Positions 1-11,404 are shown, counted from the stretch's first letter. The stretch: 64,000 bases of DNA from Dryocosmus kuriphilus (GCA_038277395.1 CM076190.1:186808001-186872000), one strand, 5' to 3'. Notes: generated by a model from the sequence alone, not told the origin. Program-made: numbers and translations.

Positions 1-389
1 GGAGGGGGAGAAGAAGGAGGAGGAGGGGAGAATAATTATGTAGTTAAAACAAGTAATCACTGAAAAATGTTGTATTCAATTATTACACATCTTAAGTCAT
101 ATTTTAGAAGCTTCAAAAGATGTGGTGAGCCTCTCCTGCACTTAAAAACTAAAATTAAATCAAGTGGGCGATTTGAAGAAGAAATACACACGTATATGTT
201 GAAAATTAGATTTATTTAACTTACTGCATTACAGTAAATTCTTAAATATAATTACAGGAAATTGTGAATCAAATAATTCCAATGTTAGTTCAGCTATTAG
301 GAATATTGAACTAACAGTTGCTAAAGTGCTTACATCATTTAATAAAAATATTATCATTTAATAATACCAGCCTCTCTTAATTCATTAAT
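1..389. other. AT-rich sequence without a gene
   Basis: The first 35 bases are a purine tract (GGA/GAA-rich). The rest is plain AT-rich sequence, and I see no coding or structural signal up to the LINE derivative that follows. Confidence 0.5.
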
Positions 390-449
390 GATTGCAATTA
401 TTTCGAGCAACTTATCTCTGCTTCCAGTTGATTGGGATTGTAAAAGTTG

Positions 450-605
450 GGAATGCTCGCTGGAAACAGAGGGTAGGGCTGAAATAAAATAGGCCCCGTG
501 GACCAAACACACGATTGGTGACGGCCGCAGCCCACTGGGAGTGCTCCGAACCATCTCCGGTTTTTCCGCCGGCATGGGGTGGGGGCTGCTGTGAGATTGC
601 TCTGC
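450..605 (+). repeat. LINE 5' UTR segment, first copy
   Basis: About 155 bases, starting GGGAATGCTCGCTGG and ending near GCTCTGCC, are repeated almost unchanged at 2586-2744 in the same orientation. Here the segment leads into ORF1. In the second copy it is cut off. Confidence 0.8.
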
Positions 606-854
606 CGAGGTGTAAGCTGCGATCGGACATCAGGAGCCAGCCCCTTCGGGCCTTGATCGGGGAGTGCGTGGTGGCTGCAGGGATCGGAACCTGCAGTGCT
701 CCGGGCGAGTCCGGTCCGTCCGTGTATTCCGGGACCGGTTAAACGAAGGTTGGGCCCCAGAGTACTGGGGTAGGACTTCCGTCCGAGGGTATACCCGTTC
801 CCAACTATTTCGGCCCGCCCCTCCACGCACGATGCGCTGGTGGAAATTTCTAAC

Positions 855-2292
855 ATGGCTTACAAACAAGGAAAACGAAATGGGAGTGAAAAGGATGCGG
901 CTGGGGTGGAGCTGGACCTGGAGAGATGTTATGACGTCTTGGAGGAGGCAGAGAGTAAAAGGTACCCGTCAGATGTTGCGTTTTCAAAGGCGGCTATCCT
1001 GGAATCTCAAAACGAAATGAGGGAGCATCATAGAAAGGTACGCGAGTCCTTAAAAAAGATGTTGAACATCTGTAAGGTAATGGACTACCGAGACCCGATG
1101 CTGGAGGGTGAAGCAAAGACGGGCGCAAGATATAATGAAAGATCTGGGGTACACCTTCAGAGACCTGAATAGGCGCATAGAGTTATATAAGGAGGATATT
1201 AATAAACTCCTTAGGGAAAAGATAGCAAAGGAGCGGAAAGAGAAGTCACTTTTGAGTTCCACTCTCAAAGAAACCACGGTATCCGCCTTCACGCAGACGG
1301 AGTGGGTCACGACGTCAGAAAAAGTGACGGAAAGCCGCAAACGGGGGAGAGAAACAACCCTCAGCCCACCTACTGGATCTGGAGCTGAGAAACCGGCTTC
1401 AAAAAAGACCAAAACCCGGGAAGGGGTCACCTGGTCAAAAGTGGTGAGGAGGAAAAGCAAAAAGGAGAAGACTCTAGCGGAGAAGGAGGACAAGGAAGAT
1501 GTTGCGACAACCAGGAGCAACATGCCTGTCAAGGGACAGGACGTCCCTAAGAACAAAAGGAGGAAAATACGCCGGGAGGCTGTAACTATCACGCCAGCCC
1601 CAGGGAAAAAGTATGCGGATGTCCTTAAGGACATTCAGAAGGTGGTCAAGCCTGAGGATCATGGCGTCACAGTCAAGGCCATCAGGCAGACCAGGACGGG
1701 GGATGTCCTCATTGAGGTGGGAGCCAAGGCGGAAGAGAGGCAACACTTTGGTGAGGCCATCTCGGAGGCCCTTGGAGAAGGCGGGAGTGTTAGACACCTC
1801 GTCCCAAGGTCCCAAGTCGTAGTCTACGACCCAGTCGAGACTACGGAGGCTGCCGATGTGGAGGAAGCAGTGAAGGCGGCCCTAGGAGGCCATATTTTTT
1901 CCACACTAAAGGTGAATCTCACCAAGAGGAGCAACAGAGGACGCGTCCTAGCCTTTATTGAGCTGGATGCGGCCGCTGCTGCCAAGCTGGAGAAGACGGC
2001 TCGACTTAAAGTCGGATGGATAAACTGCCGGGTGAAGGAGTATAGCTCGGCAACTCGGTGCTACAGGTGTCATGCCTTCGGGCACGTTGCCCGTGAGTGT
2101 GCAGCAGAAGACCGCAGCAAATGCTGCCGGCGATGTTTGCAGGAGGGCCACAAGGCGGCAGAGTGCCTGAACTTGGCAATTCCTTGCCTGACCACAGCAA
2201 CCAGACGAAAGCAACAGGATGGAGGTTCTTCTGAAGTCAGAACAGGACTGGGACATGGTCTACAAAATAACACGGAAAATAATCGAGACTAA
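855..2292 (+). pseudogene. LINE ORF1 (gag-like, CCHC zinc knuckles), one frameshift
   Basis: ORF1 of an R1-like non-LTR retrotransposon, a nucleic-acid-binding protein that packages the element RNA. Reading starts at the ATG at 855 (MAYKQGK) and runs about 90 codons. It then changes frame near 1108-1140 and continues without a stop for about 390 codons to 2292. The N-terminal half is rich in Lys/Glu and probably coiled. The C-terminal end has two zinc knuckles of the form C-x2-C-x4-H-x4-C (CYRCHAFGHVAREC at 2060-2101 and the CRRC...H...C that follows). A third knuckle, usual in this clade, is degenerate (CLNLAIPC). The length, about 475 residues in total, is normal for an R1-type ORF1. No ORF2 follows. 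The long open second part suggests that the copy is fairly young or that ORF1 stayed under selection longer than ORF2. Confidence 0.75.
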
Positions 2293-2506
2293 AGAAAGAG
2301 AACACAGAGAACTAACAGGGTAAAAAAGACAGTCTCCCTCTCTTGAAGTAATGCGAAAGCGGTTCCAGGAGAAAGGAGCGAAGAAAGAGAAGGGGTTGTT
2401 TTAGTCGGTACAAATCCGACACTGCCCACAGTCACCCGGGCGTCTTTTCGAAGATTTTTTCCCCTTCTCTCTAATAAAAAAAAAAAAAAAAAAAAAAATC
2501 ATTAAT

Positions 2507-2745
2507 ATCCCAAGGATCACCGCAGTTGTCTGCGGTGGAGTGGAGGTGTCACCCCTACTTGGCGCGTCCCCAGGTGGCGGATAGGGGAATGCTCGCTGGA
2601 AACAGAGGGTAGGGCTGAAATAAAATAGGCCTCGTGGACCAAGCACACGATTGGTGACGGTCGCAGCCCACTGGAAGTGCTCCGAACCATGCCCGGTTTT
2701 TCCGCCAGCATGGGGTGGGGGGGGCTGCTGTGAGCTTGCTCTGCC
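2507..2745 (+). mobile_element. Fragment of a second LINE 5' UTR
   Basis: Directly behind the poly(A) of the first copy lies a GC-rich piece with a small hairpin (CCGCAGTTGTCTGCGG) followed by the same 5' UTR segment as at 450-605. It stops abruptly at GCTCTGCC and AT-rich sequence (AACTATAAATATAG) begins. It may be the remains of a second copy of the same family, or the site into which the first copy inserted. Confidence 0.55.
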
Positions 2746-2999
2746 AACTATAAATATAGTTCCAACTATAAACTCGTTCATTCGTTGAAACTGCTTCATT
2801 AAAAACGTTGATTGGTGTACGGGTTGAGTTCTTTCAATATAATAAATGTAGAGTTTGGAATTAAAATGGGAAGTATGAGTCCTTTAATTAAGCTTGCTCA
2901 ACTGACACCAAATCATCATTATAGTAGAAACCGAAATGCAGATTAAAATGTTTAGATTTAATAACTCCTTCGCCCAATGCACTATATAGTATAGTACAG

Positions 3000-4850
3000 T
3001 ATGGTATTCTGCATATTTTGAATTGTACAATTGCTCTTCTAATTAATTTTTCATTTATCATGGACATGAACCCTTTTTTCCCCAAGAATCATATTAGTAA
3101 CATTACAAATTCCAAAACGTGTTTCAGGTACTTGTAAAACGCTTAATCAGAGTCTTCTTTAGTCTATTATAAATTCCCATGGAACAAAATGTATATACAT
3201 TCAAATAAGTTAATGCATCATACTGTCCACTCAACGCTTTTATCCTTCTCGCAGCATATTATATTACAATATTGGCGTCATACTTGCTATGAAAAATGTT
3301 TAATCTGGATATATATTGAGAGAATATTCTTTCCTCGTGGTAAAGTAAAACTAGCTTTTTAGTTTATTGATATGGCGAGTAAAACGAAAAGTATAATAGT
3401 ATAATGAGAATTAGATTAATAAAATCGCTCTGAAGCATACTGAAAAGCAAAGTGTAGATTAAAATGTTTAGATTCAGTAACTCTTTTAGCTGCTGCAACG
3501 TGATACCATTGTTGATGTTAAGTTTCTGGAAAGTGGGGGTAAATCCTGTTTAACCTTGCATGAAAATATGTAATATGACGTCATATCTCAAGAATTCCAT
3601 TTAACCTGATACTATTGTTTGTGATTTCTCAGAATTTTATGTCATTTGATACACATTGGTCAAAAATGTAAGTCTAACATTGGTTAGGCTTAAAATTTAT
3701 ATGCAAATAAATTGTTCAAAGATTTCATAGCTGTACTTCACTCATCTCACTTTATCTCTTTATTAATTCCTTAGTGTTCATCCTTTGATCTTTACTAAAA
3801 GATGATTTTCAACAATTATTTAATAAAATTATATTGTAGCAGTTTATCTTATGAAAATAAAGTAGTACTTTTCCTTGAAAGGAAAGACTTTAAACTATTT
3901 CTGCATATTTTCAAATGTACAATTGCTTTTTTAATTAACTTTTTATTTAGCATGGACATGAACCCTTTTTTCACAAGAATCATATTATTAACATTACAAA
4001 ATTTTAATATATTATTGAGATACTTGTAAAACGCTTTACTAGAATCTTCTTTAGTCTTTTATAAATTCCCATGAATAACATATATATACTTTCAAATAAG
4101 TTAATGCATCACACCATCTACTCAGCGCTCTTATCTTTTTTCACAGCATATTATATTACAAGATTAGTCTCATACTTGCTATGAAAAATGTTTAATCTGG
4201 ATATATATTGAGAGAATATTCTTTCATTGTGGTACAGTAATACTATCTTTTTAGTTTATTCATATGAGGATTAAAACGAAACAGATCAATGTATGTAACC
4301 CTGAAAGATTCTTGGAAATTATTTTGTAGGCTAAAATATAAGAGCATAAATTTCATCAATAACTTTAGGTATTTGAATTTACTTAATATCGGATTTCCTG
4401 CCTATGCATGATCTCATGTGATTTGTGCGATCGAAACCTCAGCATACAAACATTAGACTTACGTTTTGTTAAATTACTCTGAAAGAATAAAATGTCTAAT
4501 ATGTATCTAGAATCCATTTATAGATAAGAGCAAAGATCGTCAAACGTACGCGCTGCGTTTGACTTTGACAAGGAAAGACTTAAATTATTTCTGCATATTT
4601 TGAACTGAACAATTGCTCTTCTAATTAATTTTTTATTTAGCATGGACATGAACCCTTTTTCCCCCAAGAATCATATTCTTAACATTAAAGAGTTTCACAA
4701 TATGCTTGAGATATTTGTAAAGCGCTTTACTAGAATCTTCTTTAGTCTATTATAAATCCTCATGGAATAAAACATATATACATTCAAATAAGTTAATGTA
4801 TCACACCATCCGCTCAACACTCTTATCTTTTTCATACCATAACACATTAG
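3000..4850 (+). repeat. Three diverged copies of a ~300-380 bp repeat (family A)
   Basis: Copies lie at about 3000-3385, 3898-4275 and 4588-4850, all in the same orientation. Each contains the landmark CATGGACATGAACCC, then AAGAATCATATT, ATTCAAATAAGTTAATG and CACTCAACGC-like stretches in the same order. The first two also share the later block GGATATATATTGAGAGAATA. A related block (GATTAAAATGTTTAGATT) occurs at about 2941 and 3457. Spacing is uneven (about 890 and 690 bases), so this is an old segmental or tandem duplication and not a satellite. No protein is encoded. Confidence 0.75.
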
Positions 4851-5565
4851 GGAAGTAATAAATCATGTCGATTAGCTTATATGTATAACATATTCCATAA
4901 CTATAGGTTACAGAAATCGGATATTTTTAATGACATAAATTCTTCAAGAAGTCTCCCTATGTTTTATAGAACCAACATTCCTTTTTAAACTTATTAGACT
5001 CGTGACCTACTTTTAAATAAATTTTATTTTAACGCATGACGGAAGCAATAAATTATATCAATTAGTAATGCCTCATTCCATCTCTTACACGTGCGCTGTC
5101 AAATTCTTGTCACATAATTACATATTATATTTTCATGTTATGTTTTATAGAACAAAGGGTTTCTTTATAATCAAGTTAGACACGTTTAGGCAGGTTTGTA
5201 GTCTACACGATAAACACAGTCTATAATTCTTAGAAGATGACTTAATTTCTAAAAACTGACAAACTTCTTGGAAAAATATATTAGGGAAGTAATAAATCAT
5301 GTCGATTAGCTTATATATAAACACATTCCATAACTATATGCATTATCGAAATCGGATATTTTTAATGACATAAATTCCTCAATAAGTCTCCCTATGTTTT
5401 ATAGAACAAACACTCCTTTTTAGTCTTATTAGACTCGTGACCTACTTTTAAATTTTATTTTAACGCATTACGGAAGCAATAAATTATATCAATTAGTAAT
5501 GCCTCACTCCATCTCTTACACGTGCGCTGTCAAATTCTTGTCAGATAATTACTATATCATATCCT
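4846..5565 (+). repeat. Two copies of a ~280 bp repeat (family B)
   Basis: Copies at 4846-5128 and 5280-5565 in the same orientation. Both start ATTAGGGAAGTAATAAATCA and run through CGTGACCTACTTTTAAAT and CCATCTCTTACACGTGCGCT to TAATTACTATAT-like sequence. They are about 90% alike by eye. The first copy starts where the third copy of family A ends. Confidence 0.75.
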
Positions 5566-5593
5566 CTTGACACGTGGCATAGGAGAAAGAGAG

Positions 5594-5634
5594 GTGGGGG
5601 TAGAGAGAGAGAGAGAGTGAGAGAGAGAGATTTG
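5594..5634 (+). repeat. GA-rich microsatellite
   Basis: An impure (GA)n run, GAGAGAGAGAGAGTGAGAGA in its core. Confidence 0.85.
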
Positions 5635-5731
5635 TTTATGCAAAATTCATGTTGAACAATCGCGTATTATTTAATTACTAACGTCACACTGGCTAGATGC
5701 TTAGCGCGGACATGAACCGCTTTAGCTCTCG

Positions 5732-6469
5732 ATGTCGGTAACTGTCGGTAACAGGGATCTTGGATTAGAAACCCCCTTGCTCATCTGCTCTGTTTGTTTG
5801 TCCCATGAGTCTTTTCATTCCGAAAATTTAAATATTGCTAGAAGGATCCTTTTTTTAAATCACTACCCACCTAAATTTATCGAAAAAAATGTGAAAGTTA
5901 GAATTGAACAACTTAAAAATAGACAGAGTATTGTTTCATTTTCAGACATTCAAAACCAAGTAAGTGAATTTAGTTCTTCCAACACTCTCGTGCTCCCTTA
6001 GTTTGGTCAAACCTCGAGGACTATTCAATCTATGTTAAAAAAATTTAACATTCATACTATTTTTAGAATTCCCTTCAAAATGGATTCTATAGTACGTCTT
6101 GGAAAAGATTGCTCAGAGAATTTTGAAAAGAGTGGTGTGGTTTATAGATTATGTTGCAAAATTTGTAACGTGACATATATAGGACAGACTGGCAGACTTC
6201 TTAATACTAGAGTTGAGGAACATAAAAGTAATTTTCGCAGAAATTTTTATTATCACAATGTACAGGTACTTTTCAAGCACAAAAATGAAAATCCAGATCA
6301 TGATTTTGATTCGGATAATGTTGAAGTATTGCATTGTGAAAGCAATAAGAGTAAAAGAGAACTCATGGAAATGTTATATATTAAAAAATACAAAGATCTT
6401 TCTATTAATCTAAAAACTGATTTGCTGAGATTAAGCAGCTCTTATGATAGCATGGTAGCTTATATTTAA
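5732..6469 (+). pseudogene. Penelope-like element, C-terminal part with GIY-YIG endonuclease
   Basis: The 3' end of a Penelope-like retroelement polyprotein. Two stretches in the same frame are separated by a single TAG at 5999-6001, where relatives have a Tyr (LPY becomes LP-stop). Downstream comes the GIY-YIG nuclease: VVYRLCC, the paired cysteines CCKIC, then TYIGQTGR and RVEEHK, which carry the catalytic Tyr, Arg and His/Glu positions. The frame ends at a proper stop at 6469. The reverse transcriptase that should precede it is missing, so the copy is 5'-truncated near 5730. It is one of three PLE remnants in the window (see 18.1-24.5 kb and 50.7-52.9 kb). Confidence 0.85.
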
Positions 6470-8093
6470 ATCCTTTACATTTCCATGAATTTTTCTTTCT
6501 GTTTTAGACTCAGATGTTAATTCCCTCATTCTGAAATTATTATGTCATGTTCTCCTGTTAAAAGTTTGGGATTGATATGGTTTTATTTTTCCTTTTTTGA
6601 TTTGGACTCAAGTAGTAGTGCCTTTAATTATTTCAAAATCTGCTTACTTTCTCTTTTCGAAATTCGTATTTGATGAGATAGTACGCGCATGTATGATTGA
6701 TGACGTAGTACGCGCATATGTATACAGGGTAGTACTTTCTCTAAGGAATTTTAGTTTCAGGTTAGACTTCCATGGGGCGACACCTTCATTCCCACTTGGT
6801 TTCTAATTTTCTAACTATTTTTTCAGGTTGAGTTGTCTTGATAAGGGTGTTAGAGTTACAGCGAAACACACCGAAAAAATAAACAAAGAGGACGAAAGGA
6901 AAAATAGAAGGAAGGGGTTTTGGTTGGTTGCCTTCTCATTCTTTGCTCCATTTTTTTGGGTTTTTTTTTCGTTTTTTTTTTGTTTTTTCAGGATTTTTTT
7001 TTGGAAGAATTACTTTCTTTGTTTCGTTTTTTGTCTAAATCTAATCGTATTTTTAATTCTTTGAAACTTTTTAGCTTCAAATAGAGAATTATTTATTTCT
7101 TATACCTATAATTACTTAAGCAATTTTCATTTGTTTAAAAACTTTTTTCGACAAAAAAGTAAAAATTTTCACAATAAAGTGAATCTATCGTATTGGTCTT
7201 CAATTTTAACCAATTAGTTCATGTCATTTTACGATCCAAAGAATATAAACTTTTTTAATTATACAACTAATTATCAAACAAATAATTTCTTGAATTCAAA
7301 AAAGAAACAATAAACGTTTTTATTTAATACGAAATAATTCTTCACTTCTCCTGATTCTATATTTTCGCTTTGGATTAAACAAACAAATTTTAATAAACGT
7401 TTTATTAAGTTCAAAGATTACTTTTCTCTGTTTACTTCATTTTCTGATACGCAATACAGTGTTATTTATAATGTACACAAAAATGAACGAAAAAAACAAT
7501 TTAGAAGGACAAATGAGATAGCGACTGGTATACATCTTGAAACATGTGCAAAAATCTTCATTAGTGGTTGGTACATAAGCAAGTTTCGTTTATTTCAAAA
7601 ATATGGAGAACGTGATTGGTATTTTGTGCTTTATCTTCTTGATCTTCCCTAACCTTATTGGCAAGTATAATAATATCTATATAGTATATATAATCTAATT
7701 TAGTCAAAAGATTCTTTAATTAGCTAGTGGAAAATACGTAATTATCAGTGGAAATATATGGATTTATTTAGGGCTGTATATATTAATGAAAATTTCGGCA
7801 GACATAACTTTGAATAAAAAAAGTCTTTCTACTGGATCATTGTTCAAAGTGTGATCATAATATGATGATCCACTTTTTTATCAGATTAGATTTACTTCAT
7901 GACACGTACTACGATAGACAATAATATTCTTGGAGGAGAATCTCTTGTTATACCATGAAGGTAGTTTTAAATCAATTTTGAAGTGAAACTTCTTATGCGA
8001 TGCAAGACTGGTAGTGAATTGATCGACGTGACGTCATCACATTCTAATATTGTCAGGAAAATACTTCAGGTGCTGTTTTTTTCTTAGTTTCGT
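6470..8093. other. AT-rich intergenic sequence
   Basis: Probably begins with the 3' UTR of the PLE. GTACGCGCAT occurs twice at about 6680-6720, and a T-rich tract with runs of 8-10 T lies at 6950-7010. I see no gene. Confidence 0.5.
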
Positions 8094-8113
8094 CCCCCCC
8101 CCCCCCCCCCCCC
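8094..8113 (+). repeat. Poly(C) run of 20
   Basis: Twenty C in a row inside AT-rich DNA. Runs like this are often miscounted in sequencing. Confidence 0.9.
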
Positions 8114-8754
8114 TCGCTACAATGTAGGTATTGACCACGGGCTTAGTCCAAGTTGTACGAGGTGCTTCGGATGACCGCTCGGTCCTATGTTAAACATAGG
8201 AGAGACAGAGAGAGCGAGATAGAATTAGAGCACTGCGGTGCGCGCGCATCGCTGCTGTCAGCTGCGTCTCTATTCGCAGTCTGTGAAGTTATTAAGTTGT
8301 GAAATATTGTTTTATTTGAAGTACTCTATCACCATGTAATAGGTAACGAGGCCATGTGATTATTAAAGGCTTATCTGGGATTATTCTTAAAAGAGGAAAC
8401 TAGTAACTTCTGATTTTGAATGAGAATGTAAAAATGTCGGTTACTCAGAAATCGGATAAGTATTGTATGGCCTAAGGCTATGTGAAACTTATCTGGTTTC
8501 TACTTTACCGACATTTTTTTGTGAAACATACCAATTCCACACGAAAGTACAAAATTGTAAAAATTCATTAACATATAAAAGTTTCTTAGTCTCCTTTCTC
8601 TATTTTCCACAATTTTCAACCCGATATTTCAACTACTATTATACTTCTCTATTCACTGTGTTACAAAAACCAATAGTTTTATAAAAATCAAGCTCATTGA
8701 AAAAAAAAAACTAGAATTTGTCTGGGGACACAGGACATAAGTGAACCTTCAATT
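8114..8754. other. Intergenic sequence, no gene seen
   Basis: A short GC-richer part (8120-8280) contains GAGAGACAGAGAGAGCGAGA and GTGCGCGCGCATCGC. The rest is AT-rich. No coding signal. Confidence 0.45.
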
Positions 8755-8810
8755 TACAATTTTAACATACAATTATATAATTGTACAAGGAATTGTATGT
8801 TAAAATTGTA
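8755..8810. repeat. Perfect 20-bp inverted repeat
   Basis: The arm TACAATTTTAACATACAATT (8755-8774) is matched exactly by its reverse complement at 8791-8810, around a 16-base centre that is itself partly palindromic (ATATAATTGTACAAGG). Too small for a transposon with a known end. Confidence 0.9.
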
Positions 8811-8979
8811 CAATGAAATTTCACTTCTGCCCAGTATCGCCCTACAGAGTCTAGTTATTATTTCTTTATTACAAACTTATTAAGAAGGCAATATTGTGAA
8901 ATTTGCCAATGGGATACGTATGCTCCACCAATATAACGTATTTACAATCTTTTCTTCTAAATACTAACATTTTCATCGG

Positions 8980-9185
8980 CTACTATGTTCAGAAAGACAA
9001 TGATAATAATAGTACATTGCACAACAAGTTGAGAATTGACATATTTACCAGGGACTTGAAGTTGACGACGGAAGGCCGTCTGAATCGAGCTGAAAGCTTC
9101 GGCCGTCAACTTCAGATCCCTGGTAAATATGTCAATTCTCATCGAGTCGTGCATACTACTTTTCACAACGATTGTATCGAAAATT
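8980..9185. repeat. Long hairpin, 36-bp arms with weaker extensions
   Basis: Bases 9031-9066 (GAGAATTGACATATTTACCA and on to GTTGAC) pair with 9105-9140, with two adjacent mismatches. Outside the core a weaker match continues on both sides (TGCACAACAAGTTGAG against the complement of CTCATCGAGTCGTGCA). Inside, GGCCGTC and CGGCCGTC can pair further. The total span that could fold is about 200 bases. It could be a foldback MITE or a small-RNA hairpin, and the sequence alone does not decide. Confidence 0.75.
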
Positions 9186-10135
9186 CGATGTTTGACGAAT
9201 GAAGAGCATGAGCGAGAATACAAAACGATACCTGTTTCTATAAAATACGATAGTCCTCCTCTTCACCGAACATTTCGTCTCTATGTTTTGACGTAGACGC
9301 CATTTTGAATGTGTAAATTGGTGTGAACGTAGCTACGGACAATCGAGTGCGCGAGAATCGTACATCGATATGCTACGATTTGACACGAAAACACCCGATG
9401 ATTTTTTTCTCACTCATTTGGTTGAGAATATAACCCGAAGATTGTTTCCTCACTCTTGAGGAAGCAACGTGTAATCGGCCAAATTCTCCATGCTCTGCAG
9501 ACGTCGAAAATCGAATTTTTGATACTCGAGTTCTGAAAAAAAGTTTCAATTGTCAAAATAAATTTCTCATTCTGTCTGTAGGGCAACTATCTAAAAGGAT
9601 TCAAAAGCGATCAAAGAAACTTAAATTGAATTCCACACAGAGTCCCGTTTAAATTAAACAATTTTACAAAGGCAGGAAAAGAGATATTTAATAAAAGGAA
9701 ACAAAAAACTCTTATTTACATACTAAAACATGAACATTTTATTTCGCACAAACATAAAGGCTATTAAACACGAGATTAAAAGAGCATATAGAAAAAAAAT
9801 ACTATTATCACAATGTAATTAAAAGACATCAAATAAAAGTTTAAATTAACATCATCGAAGAAAATATAAGCATAAGTGAACAGTTTTCGTAAAAGTGTAG
9901 TAGAAATTAATGGTAAAATATCCTTCAAACATTTTCTCTGTGATAAAACAAATGAAAAGGGTAGCACATAACTGAGGACTCTTGTCAATCTCTTCTCCGA
10001 CTGATATTTGTTTTCTTCCTCTTAATTATGAACTAAGTTTTTTTTCTAATTATAAGAAATGTGATTTATTAAATGGACTTGATTGTTAATACAATAATTA
10101 ATTTCCTAATTATTCATTTTCATTGTTTTTGCAGA
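9186..10135. other. Intergenic or intronic sequence
   Basis: AT-rich and without a convincing coding region. If the exon at 10136 belongs to a spliced gene, at least part of this stretch is its intron, and the branch and polypyrimidine region is at 10105-10135. I could not find the preceding exon. Confidence 0.4.
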
Positions 10136-10664
10136 ATCAATGAAATGTTTTGGATGGAGCCAAGAGGAACTGTCATTTGAGTTTCCTCCTCTTGAGCATC
10201 CTTCCCTTGGGCTTGAGCTTCGCGTTCCAAGTTACGAAAGTTGCAAAAATCGACGTCTATATTACCGCTTACTACCAGGCCTGCATAAGGTAGAAATACA
10301 TAAGGAAGGTGACTACGAATACGTCATTGGATATGATGAAGATGGTTGTTTGTGTCCATTTGCGGCTACTTCATACGATTCTGCATATCCAAGTGGAAGA
10401 GTTAAGATACAAGTATTTGGAAACATTGCCAATTGCTTGTTAGGTACTATACGAATATCAGATGAAGATCCAATAAATAATCGATTTTTCAAGCCAGTTC
10501 AGGAACAACACCTTTACGAAGGCCGGGTCAGAAAACACGAAGTCCTTCCTGATAAAACTCCGAAGGCCAGGTCAAACAACACGAGCTGCCTTCAAAAACT
10601 CCAAAAGTTGGGTCATAAATACGAAATTCTTAATGTTCAAGCAATCGCATACAATGAAATGTGA
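10136..10664 (+). CDS. Terminal exon of an unrecognised gene family, copy A
   Basis: I do not recognise this protein. A splice acceptor (TTGTTTTTGCAG) at 10124-10135 leads into an open frame of about 175 codons. The exon enters in phase 1, so its first codon is completed by an upstream exon. A poly(A)-like signal (AAATAAAAAATAC) lies near 10739. The central part, YVIGYDEDGCLCPF then GRVKIQVFGNIAN then DPINNRFF, is shared with the exon at 58443-58810 (YIIG...GCLC, GRVKVLIDGNNAN, DPLNSLFR), including spacing, acceptor position and intron phase. No signal peptide or membrane segment is visible in this exon. The tail after residue 125 is Lys/Arg-rich. There are no internal stops, so this may be a live gene or a recent copy. 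Without the 5' exon the start is unknown; the ATG at 10140 is not necessarily used. Confidence 0.5.
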
Positions 10665-11404
10665 AAAAAAATGTTTCGATGTACTTAGCTTATGATCGTC
10701 TAAATTACACGTGTATTTTGATGACACATTATGGAGCGAAATAAAAAATACTGCAAAAAAAAATGGCTGAAACCGTTCCCTAGTTTTCCAAATGCATTTG
10801 ATATCTTTTAATAATTACAGAGTAATGCAAAATAAACGCATGATTTGACACTAATTTTAATTATTTTCAACTCTTTTCTAGAATAGAATACTTTTCTGCT
10901 TTGTGTACCTAAGACAAAATTGGGATCTACTATTTTAGGAGATTTTAATCTATATATGCTCTTGAGATATAAAAATAATTGAACTTTTCAAGGTAAAATG
11001 AAAATTCAGGTGTCTAGAAAATCAAGCCCTACGTCTTTTCTGCATTTTGTATTTTATAAACTGAAAGACTTAGTATTTAAATTATATGGTCGATTAATTG
11101 TACGTCCCAACCAAATATTTCCATCTATAGTCTAATTATTAATTTATTTATGAATAAGAATTTCAAAATAAATATCACGCTATTATTTAAATACGTTTAA
11201 CTTGAGGTTAGCGCACACAGCCCTCAGTCATAAACTCTTCTCTTTCCAAAAGCAAATAAGTTTTGTTTTTCCATTTTAAAACTTGCACATCCATTGTGTT
11301 CGACTAGGTGACTTAGCCGATTTCTAAGTATCAAAATATTGCCTTCTTTTTCTCAGAGAATGAAAAAGACTAAAATCAAGACAATGCTCACTTCATTAAA
11401 TGTT
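10665..11404. other. Intergenic sequence, no gene seen
   Basis: AT-rich 3' flank of the exon at 10136-10664. No coding or repeat signal that I can name. Confidence 0.45.

Larger units (their letters stand above)
390..2498 (+). mobile_element. R1-like LINE derivative with ORF1 only
   Basis: A GC-richer block that stands out from its surroundings. In order it holds a 5' UTR-like segment (about 450-854), a gag-like ORF1 (855-2292), a short 3' region with the motif TTTTAGTCGGTACAAATCCG (2400-2419), and a run of about 23 A at 2476-2498. The same 3' motif occurs on the minus strand near 11470-11490, so it belongs to a repeated family. Only about 105 bases separate the ORF1 stop from that motif, so the endonuclease/reverse transcriptase ORF2 is missing altogether. 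The 8-mer TCATTAAT stands at 382-389 and again at 2499-2506, directly after the poly(A), and could be the target duplication. Assignment to the R1 clade rests on the CCHC ORF1 and the 3' end style and is an inference. Confidence 0.65.
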
